Origin: an uncultured Dialister sp.
GTDB lineage: Bacteria > Bacillota > Negativicutes > Veillonellales > Dialisteraceae
Direction of reading: 5' to 3'
DNA: 64,000 nucleotides
Assembly: GCA_934178345.1 (NCBI GenBank)
Contig: CAKPQG010000006.1
Location: forward strand, 1-64,000
Shown here: one piece after another, positions 58,517-64,000 of the stretch
Position numbering within the stretch: position 1 is the stretch's first letter
Layout: the number at the start of each line of letters is the position of its first letter
Notes under the pieces: model-generated
What the model saw: the letters and a program-made list of their open reading frames with translations, nothing else
The model's database searches: none
What the model was told of the DNA's origin: nothing
Made by a program: the position numbers and the translations under genes

Positions 58517-59770
58517 TCAAGCGAGGCTCACGCTAAACGTAATGACCCCGTCCTTGTATGACACATCGAGGCTCCCCTTCATGAGCCTTGCCATGTCGCG
58601 CGCCATGGAGAGCCCAATACCGTAGCCGGACTTTTTGCTGTTGTGCGACGTATCGCCGCGATAGAAGCGCTCAAAGAAGCGTTCATAGTCCTCCGATTCT
58701 CCCTCTTTATAAGAATTGGAAACAGAGAGCACCACACCCTTTTTATTTTTCTCCAAGCGGGCGGTGATCGTCCCCTTCTCATCACAGTACTTGACCGCAT
58801 TGTCCAGAAGGATGCTCACGATTTCCGAGAAGAGCCGCGGCTCGACCTTCGCACGGATGCCGCTTCCTGCCTCCACAGAGAGCGTCTTCCCTGCGTCTTC
58901 GATCATCTGGCGGAAACCGCCTGCGCTGCTCTTTACCGCTTCCGAAAGATCCATATCGACAAGCGTCAAGTCCTTGGCTGACGTTTCCCCGATCTTGGAA
59001 AGCAGCACAAGGTCATTGATGAGGAGCGATAGGCGCTTCACCTGCGAAATGATATTGCCCGTCCACTCGTTCTTGCCGTTGATCAGCTCCATCGCCTCCG
59101 CATTCGCGGAAATGATCGCGATCGGCGTCTTCAGCTCATGGCTGGCATTCGTAATGAATCGCTTCTGGTTCTCCATATTCCGGACGAAGGGGCGGATCGC
59201 GATCCCCGAAAGCACCGTCACGATGCCGACGAAAAGCAGAAGACAGAGCAGGCCAAAAAGCGAAGAATATTTCAGGAAGGCCTTCACCGCCGAGAGATCG
59301 CGCGTGCAGTCCAGAATGACGACCAGCAGATCGCCCTCCGCGGTACGGCTCACATGGTATGCATAGGTCCCCTTCTGCTTTTGGAAATAGCCTTCGCTCT
59401 CCCCGGTCTTCACCGCAGCCACCGCTGCCTCTACCGCACTTTCCGCTGAAAAGGCAGCGATGTGATTGATATTCGTCACCTTGGCTGTGCCGTCACTGTC
59501 CAGCAGGACGGAAAAATAACGGGTCTGGTAAGTGAATTCCGGCGTATCCTCGACCCAGCTGCCATCCGGGAGCCAGCCTTCCCCGCTCGTGCGCCGCGTG
59601 GTGATGACGCCGCCATTGTCCGCGATGGTTTCCAGCACATTATGAATGTCCCCCCGCACAATGAGGTACATCATCCCATTGATGACAGAGAGCGCGACCG
59701 CCACGATGATGAACACCGCCAGCGTGGCCAGAAGTATGAATTGGCGGTGCAGTTTCTTGATCATATCCAT
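58517..59770 (-). CDS. Sensor histidine kinase
   Basis: A 417-residue membrane sensor kinase. Membrane segment at about 11-33, an extracytoplasmic sensor region ~34-165 (ITTRRTSGEGWLPDGSWVEDTPEFTYQTRYFSVL), second segment ~168-192, then the H box FITNASHELKTPIAII (phospho-His), N box LLDNAVKYCDEKG, and G box GYGIGLSMARDMA. No clear HAMP domain is seen. It works with the response regulator at 60182-60856, upstream and same strand, with ~410 bases of repeats between. The signal is unknown. AAGGAAC precedes the start. Confidence 0.92.
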   Translation of the reverse strand: MDMIKKLHRQFILLATLAVFIIVAVALSVINGMMYLIVRGDIHNVLETIADNGGVITTRRTSGEGWLPDGSWVEDTPEFTYQTRYFSVLLDSDGTAKVTNINHIAAFSAESAVEAAVAAVKTGESEGYFQKQKGTYAYHVSRTAEGDLLVVILDCTRDLSAVKAFLKYSSLFGLLCLLLFVGIVTVLSGIAIRPFVRNMENQKRFITNASHELKTPIAIISANAEAMELINGKNEWTGNIISQVKRLSLLINDLVLLSKIGETSAKDLTLVDMDLSEAVKSSAGGFRQMIEDAGKTLSVEAGSGIRAKVEPRLFSEIVSILLDNAVKYCDEKGTITARLEKNKKGVVLSVSNSYKEGESEDYERFFERFYRGDTSHNSKKSGYGIGLSMARDMARLMKGSLDVSYKDGVITFSVSLA

Positions 59771-60181
59771 GAATGAGGTTCCTTGGCGAATGGTATAACA
59801 AATGAGGGGTAAGGTCCAGGGTTAGCCTATGGGGCGCGCTGTCCCTGAATCAGGGATGAAAGCTTTGCTCGCCAGTTAGGAGTGAGGAGTGAGGAGTGAG
59901 GAGTGAGGAGTGAGGAGTGGTGGTGCGGCGCATAAAAATTATAAAGTGCCGCGAGTATAAATAGGGCGATGCCCGAAAGTGAGTGGGTAACAGGTTTCCC
60001 GTTTGGGAGTTCCAAACATCGACCGCCTGACCGCAAATGACAAAGATTTCTCGACTTCGCTCGAAATGACGATACAGGAGTCTGATGTCTCTCAGTCTCC
60101 TAGTCTCCTAGTCTTTTAATCACCAGTCCCTAGTCACTAGTCCCTAGTCACCAGTCACTAGTCACCAGTCACTCCTAATCC
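59771..60181. repeat. Gap within the two-component operon: A, AGGAGTG heptads, R, O8, H1
   Basis: No gene seen. A (59818-59850), a pure array of AGGAGTG heptads (59879-59916), R (59925-59955), G, AACAGGTTTCCCGTTTGGGA module (59990-60009), TTTCTCGACTTCGCTCGAAATGACG module (60045-60072), O8 (60083-60118) and H1 (60119-60188). Confidence 0.85.
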
Positions 60182-60856
60182 CTAGTCCCCCATTGCGCGC
60201 AGTGCAAAAGGTCCTTCCTTCTCCCCTTCGATCACTGCCTTGCCGCGGACGGCGGCGAGCTTCTCTTTCAGGAAGGATATATACATCCACACGATATCTG
60301 CCGGTACGTCAGGCTCATCGCTCCACACGTAGCGGAGGATCTCCTCCTGCGTGAGTGCTTTGCCCACATTCATCATGAAATACTTCATGAGCTTCGTCTC
60401 CTTGCTGCCGAGACGGATCGCACTTTCTGCCGAGAGTTCCTGCTCTTCGACATTGAGCGTGACGCCGCCTGCCGAAAGGACGGCGGGGGTGAAGGCATTC
60501 GCACGGCGGGTCATCGAGCGGATGCGCGCCAGAAATTCGCCCATCGCGAAGGGCTTCGTCAGGTAATCATCTGCGCCCGCATCAAGACCTGCGATGCGGT
60601 CATCGACCTCGGTCTTGGCGGTGAGCATGATGATCGGCACCGTGCTGCCGCTCCTGCGGAGCTTAGCAAGGACTTCGATACCATCCATTTTCGGCATCAT
60701 AATATCAAGGACGATGCAGTCATACGCTTCGCGCTCCGCCATCTGCCAGGCAGAGAGCCCGTCATAGGCCGCATCGACCTCATAGCCGAAGTGACGGAGC
60801 ACCGCGACTTCGGCATCGGATAATGCTTTTTCATCTTCAGCAAGCAGGATCTTCAT
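60182..60856 (-). CDS. OmpR/PhoB-type response regulator
   Basis: A 224-residue DNA-binding regulator. Receiver domain with MKILLAEDEKALS, the phospho-acceptor DCIVLDIMMPKMDGIEVL (Asp ~51), IIMLTAKTEVDDRIAGLDAGADDYLTKPF. C-terminal winged helix (LGSKETKLMKYFMMNVGKALTQEEILRYVWSD) to contact DNA. It pairs with the kinase encoded downstream. GAGG lies before the ATG. Its final MGD-TAG codons lie in H1. Targets are not evident from the window. Confidence 0.94.
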   Translation of the reverse strand: MKILLAEDEKALSDAEVAVLRHFGYEVDAAYDGLSAWQMAEREAYDCIVLDIMMPKMDGIEVLAKLRRSGSTVPIIMLTAKTEVDDRIAGLDAGADDYLTKPFAMGEFLARIRSMTRRANAFTPAVLSAGGVTLNVEEQELSAESAIRLGSKETKLMKYFMMNVGKALTQEEILRYVWSDEPDVPADIVWMYISFLKEKLAAVRGKAVIEGEKEGPFALRAMGD

Positions 60857-61235
60857 AGGTTTGACCTCAGTAAAAAATATAAGAGGGTGGGGATTAGGGG
60901 GGGGGAGAATTGACTAGTCAACTTTTAGAGTTAGTTATTAGAAGTGGCGGAAGGAGCGCACAAATCATGTAGCGCCCCAATACCCCTCATTTCATATAAG
61001 AACTGATTGGCTGATTTATATAAAACTTCGCGGCGCTTCCTAATTTTATGCGCCGTACCTTCATTCCTCACTCCTCACTCCTAACTCCTCACTTGATTCG
61101 GAGGTTGACTTAAATGCCAGTTATTTAGAAAACGCAATACGAGTGACTGGTGACTAGGGAAACACTGACGTCTGGCAGTCTGATTTCTCTTGGTTTCTAG
61201 TCACTAGCTACCAGTCACTAGTCACTAGTCCCCGG
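60857..61235. repeat. Gap upstream of the response regulator: R, H2, M1 end, H1
   Basis: No gene seen. Less regular than other gaps: a G run (60898-60905), R fragments (61020-61055), AGGAGTG-type heptads reversed (61063-61095), H1 (61137-61156), an M1 end (61157-61168), and H1 (61196-61238). Confidence 0.7.
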
Positions 61236-61844
61236 TCACGTCTTCCTGATCAGATTCCGTATCGTCTGCATGGAGAGGTCACAGGAAGCGAGCTCATCGG
61301 CGCAGCGCTTGAGCTCGCGGCTGATGAGCGCGGCATTTTCCACCTCGTGCTTGTACTTCATTTCATGCTCGAGCGCCGCCCAGGAGTCCATCGCGATGGT
61401 GCGGAGCTGGATCTCGATGAAAAAATGCCCCGGATTTCTGCCCTTCGCATCTTCATAGGGAGCGGTGACATCTAGGATCATATGGTAGCTGCGATAGCCA
61501 TTGGGCTTGACGTTTTTGATATAGTCCTTTTCTTTTGCGACAACGACACCGGGAAGGGCTTTCAAGCGGGAGACGTTTTCATAAATGTCATCCACGAAAC
61601 GGCACACCATGCGGAATCCGATGGCATCCTTCACGGCATAGCAGGCAGACTCGGCGGTGAGGGGAAATCCTTTCCTCGTGAGCTTCTCCTTCATGCTGTC
61701 TTCTGCTTTCAGGCGGTACGAGAGGTGCTCGTAAAGCATCTCTCCCGTCTTCTCTTTTTCTGCCTCGCTGTAGGCGCGAATGCCCCGCGCAAAGCCGTCC
61801 ATGACAGCTTCGAGAGAGGCTTTATAGGGTCCGTAAATGGTCAT
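61236..61844 (-). CDS. relQ: Small alarmone synthetase (RelQ-type (p)ppGpp synthetase)
   Basis: A 202-residue RelA/SpoT synthetase domain without hydrolase or TGS/ACT parts. Conserved: YRLKAEDSMKEKLTRKG, AVKDAIGFRMVCRFVDDIY, DYIKNVKPNGYRSYHMIL (the G-loop and Tyr that stack the guanine), and FFIEIQLRTIAMDSWAALEHEMKYKHE. It makes pppGpp/ppGpp from ATP and GTP/GDP under stress and is usually tetrameric. The start has TTAGGAG 6 bases upstream. It is transcribed alone, with repeats on both sides. Confidence 0.92.
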   Translation of the reverse strand: MTIYGPYKASLEAVMDGFARGIRAYSEAEKEKTGEMLYEHLSYRLKAEDSMKEKLTRKGFPLTAESACYAVKDAIGFRMVCRFVDDIYENVSRLKALPGVVVAKEKDYIKNVKPNGYRSYHMILDVTAPYEDAKGRNPGHFFIEIQLRTIAMDSWAALEHEMKYKHEVENAALISRELKRCADELASCDLSMQTIRNLIRKT

Positions 61845-62349
61845 AGATGCTCCTAAGGAAAAAAGGTTCAGGGTTCAGGGTTAGCCCTGGGGGCGGCTCA
61901 CCCCTTGATTACGTTTGAAAGCCTCGATTGAATGAGAAATTAGAAATGAGAAATGCGAAATGGTGGTGCGGCGCATAAAAACAGGGAAGCGCCGCGGAGA
62001 TTTGAAACTAGCGGTTTTCTCGTATCGCAAACCTAATCCCTAGCTACCAGTCACTAGTCACTAGCTACTCATCCCTGCTTTCAAACTTATGGTGGCGGCT
62101 TCGCCGCCGTATAAATAATGGCGATGCCAGAAAGTCTCTTGACAGCAGGCTTCCCTCGTATCGCCAGCCTTCCCCTCGAGGGGAAGGTGCCCCGTAGGGG
62201 CGGATAGGGCACTGGCGGCATGAAAGAGCGAGGGGAAATGCGGAGAGGTGCGTCGTTTATCGGACTGCAAGAAAGATTTCTCGCTTCGCTCGAAATGACG
62301 ATACGGGCGTCTGATGTCTCCTGGTCTCTTAGTCCCTAGTCACCAGCCA
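61845..62349. repeat. 505-bp gap: A, H2, R, U, M3 arm, H1
   Basis: No gene seen. A (61868-61910), H2 (61935-61962), R (61966-62000), GGAGATTTGAAAC module (61998-62037), H1 (62036-62075), U (62091-62110), M3 left arm (62166-62225), TTTCTCGCTTCGCTCGAAATGACG (62275-62302), O8-like units (62308-62330) and H1 (62330-62366) into the next stop. Confidence 0.85.
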
Positions 62350-64000
62350 CTAGTCACCAGCCAGCCCCAATGATTTCAGATAGTCTTCCAAAAGCTGGGG
62401 CAGACGGCTTTCGCTACCCGGTGAGAGGGGGATGAATCTCAGGCTGTAGTCCTCATCGCTGCTGCCGGGGACTTCTCTGGGGAAGACAGCCCAGACTTCC
62501 TTGACAGGCCGGCTGTCGCGGAGAGACTGCGTTTCATCCATGTCGCGGTAGAATTTTGTATTCATATCGCGGTAGCCGTTGAACTGGCGGCGCAGGCCTT
62601 CGCCGCGGTTTTCATCATTCCAGAGGAAGAGCATGTCGCGGTACTTGAAGTCGACGACCAGAGAGCCGCAGTACATATGGCCCTGATAGCAGTCCATGCG
62701 AAGATCGGGCTGGCGGTGGGCGTTATTGGTGTAGAGCGGTGCAGTCATACGGTCGGTGTCGGCGGATGCGGCGGGGACGATGCCGTCGTAGGTGAGGCGG
62801 ATCGCCTCTTCGCCCTTCTTCATGGTGATGACGGCACCGGACTCCAGCGAGGAGAGGCGGTAGCGGCCATCCTCTTTGATGACGGACATGCCTTCTTCCA
62901 TCTCCCAGCCCAGCGAGGAGAGGGCTTTGATGAATTGGAGAAATCCCCAAAGCTCGTAGAGCTTATCCGTCCGTTTCCACTGGAACTGATAAAAATCAGC
63001 GACCGAGTAGCTTTCCTCCGGTTTCTCCAGATGCCGATGGAGATGGTAGAGGAGCGAGTAGCGCGGATCGCAGAGAACGGTCATCGGGATGAGGGGCGGC
63101 ATCCGGCTGCCGGCTTCCTCAAACCATGCCGCGCGGGTGACGCGCTCGATGTCGCGAAGAATGGCGAGCGCCTGTTTCCGATAGTCGCGGAATTTGATGA
63201 GCGCCGCCTCGCCTCTTCGGTACTCCTGATTCTGCGTGTACGGCAGGAGTGCCTGACATCTGGCATCGAGGCGCGCGATGAATCCATCGACTTCACTGAC
63301 GAAGTCTCGCAGATTCTTCGCAAGGCGAAGCAGGATGGCTTTGGCGAAACGGTTCTCCGCGACGTCGTAGGTCATTTCCGTATACAGCAGATGCTGCCCG
63401 GCCGAAGGGCGCAGGGACTGGGGCGGGATGTGCGACGCCGCCGGAGAGACGCCGGCTGTGCGGGCCGGTTTCTTCCGGCGCACGAGGCGGCCGTTCGCCG
63501 TGCGGGCGAGCTCTCCCAGCACATGCAGCACCATGCGGGATTTGTCGCTGATGGTATAGAAGCGCAGCAGGAGGTCTGGATTGATATCCAGCGCGCGCGA
63601 CATGTGGATGCTCTTTTTCATGAAATCGAAGGACAGATGCTTGATTTCCTCCAAGAGCTCCTCGCCCATATCCTGCCAGCTCTGCTTGCCCATGTAGCGG
63701 GGTGTGATTTCCAGAAGACTGTACCAAGTCTCGCCGCGCCCCGTGACAGTCAGGACATAGTAGCCGGGGACGAGGGGAAAATCCTCCCCCTTGAAGAGGA
63801 GCGTATCCCAGGCGCGCCGCGGGCGGACCCATGTCTCTCCGTCATATCGCTCCTCGCCGGGGATCGTCACGATGTCGAGCCCGTCCATGGTGAAGCGGAA
63901 ATCCATCGGCGCCTCAAAGTGCAGGTAGAGATCCTGATTCTCCGTGAAGCGCCACGCTGGCGGCGCATCCTTGAGCTCCTCCGGGTGCGTGGTGAAGCGG
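62350..64000 (-). CDS. DUF2357 / PD-(D/E)XK nuclease-type protein, N-terminus beyond the window
   Basis: At least 550 residues; the frame stays open to the window edge, upstream of the ATG at 63906, so the true start lies outside. The protein fits DUF2357: a helical central part (WQDMGEELLEEIKHLSFDFMKKSIHMSR.., ENRFAKAILLRLAKNL) and a C-terminal nuclease-like region with LRMDCYQGHMYCGSLVVDFKYRDMLF, where DFK supplies the D-x-K active-site residues. Such proteins commonly sit beside an McrB-like GTPase in LlaJI/McrBC-type restriction systems; the partner would be just outside the window. The last residues GD and TAG are H1-derived. Confidence 0.72.
   Translation of the reverse strand, partial: RFTTHPEELKDAPPAWRFTENQDLYLHFEAPMDFRFTMDGLDIVTIPGEERYDGETWVRPRRAWDTLLFKGEDFPLVPGYYVLTVTGRGETWYSLLEITPRYMGKQSWQDMGEELLEEIKHLSFDFMKKSIHMSRALDINPDLLLRFYTISDKSRMVLHVLGELARTANGRLVRRKKPARTAGVSPAASHIPPQSLRPSAGQHLLYTEMTYDVAENRFAKAILLRLAKNLRDFVSEVDGFIARLDARCQALLPYTQNQEYRRGEAALIKFRDYRKQALAILRDIERVTRAAWFEEAGSRMPPLIPMTVLCDPRYSLLYHLHRHLEKPEESYSVADFYQFQWKRTDKLYELWGFLQFIKALSSLGWEMEEGMSVIKEDGRYRLSSLESGAVITMKKGEEAIRLTYDGIVPAASADTDRMTAPLYTNNAHRQPDLRMDCYQGHMYCGSLVVDFKYRDMLFLWNDENRGEGLRRQFNGYRDMNTKFYRDMDETQSLRDSRPVKEVWAVFPREVPGSSDEDYSLRFIPLSPGSESRLPQLLEDYLKSLGLAGD

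Overview
The window looks like chromosomal DNA of a diderm, LPS-making member of the Firmicutes (class Negativicutes, Veillonella/Dialister/Allisonella/Megasphaera neighbourhood). The reason is the mix of Firmicute-type genes (RNase J, GdpP, DUF2232/YybS, RelQ-type alarmone synthetase, AAGGAGG ribosome sites) with ADP-heptose and LPS-core genes. The genus is an inference from gene content. No tRNA, rRNA, CRISPR array or complete IS element was seen.

Layout. 0.1-6.4 kb (minus): an L,D-transpeptidase, two prepilin-like proteins and a prepilin peptidase, the replicative helicase DnaB and a DUF2232 membrane protein. 7.3-9.0 kb (plus): RNase J. 9.1-22.6 kb (minus): an LPS/glycan block with two heptosyltransferase-like GT9 proteins, an O-antigen ligase-like protein, heptose kinase and epimerase, a sulfatase-fold phospho-transferase, DUF535, three intact glycosyltransferases and one frameshifted one. 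22.8-26.7 kb: an Rpn nuclease with a detached second copy of its C-terminal domain, then rplI and gdpP. 27.5-32.0 kb: an AfuABC/FbpABC-like importer overlapping an AraD-like epimerase. 32.4-42.9 kb: an eight-gene aromatic amino acid block aroF-tyrA-aroB-aroA-aroC-pheA-aroE-aroK, preceded by a tyrosine-rich leader peptide and a transcription attenuator. 43-47.4 kb: a YbjN-like protein, flavodoxin-fold reductase, deformylase, FliB-like protein and nucleoside phosphorylase. 47.7-53 kb: an aromatic amino acid permease and a bioW-bioF-membrane protein group with a BirA-type operator. 53.5-64 kb: an SbmA/BacA-type ABC exporter, AEC carrier, Fe-ADH, two-component system, RelQ and the end of a DUF2357 nuclease that runs off the window.

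The most unusual property is between the genes. Almost every gap is filled, from a few bases after the stop codon to about 15-20 bases before the next ribosome site, by a mosaic of short repeated modules. Names used below: H1 = tandem heptads of the type TAGTGAC/TGGTGAC/TAGGGAT; H2 = heptads AGGAATG/AGAAATT; O8 = octamers TCTCCTAG; N9 = nonamers GGTTCAACA/GGTTCAAAG; A = a module with GGGTTAGCCC..GGGGCGTGCC..TTGATTGCGTG; R = hairpin GCGGCGCATAAAAA..GAAGCGCCGC; U = GGCGGCTTCGCCGCC, a C(UUCG)G hairpin; G = GGGCGATGCCC; C = an ~85-bp module with CATCCTGAGCGGAG..GAGTCGAAGGATC; D = an ~107-bp module. M1, M2 and M3 are three MITE-like elements with long imperfect terminal inverted repeats. H1 arrays run into the coding sequences and supply the last codons and the stop codon of about a dozen genes, and N9 units supply TTGAAC -35 boxes to at least three promoters.
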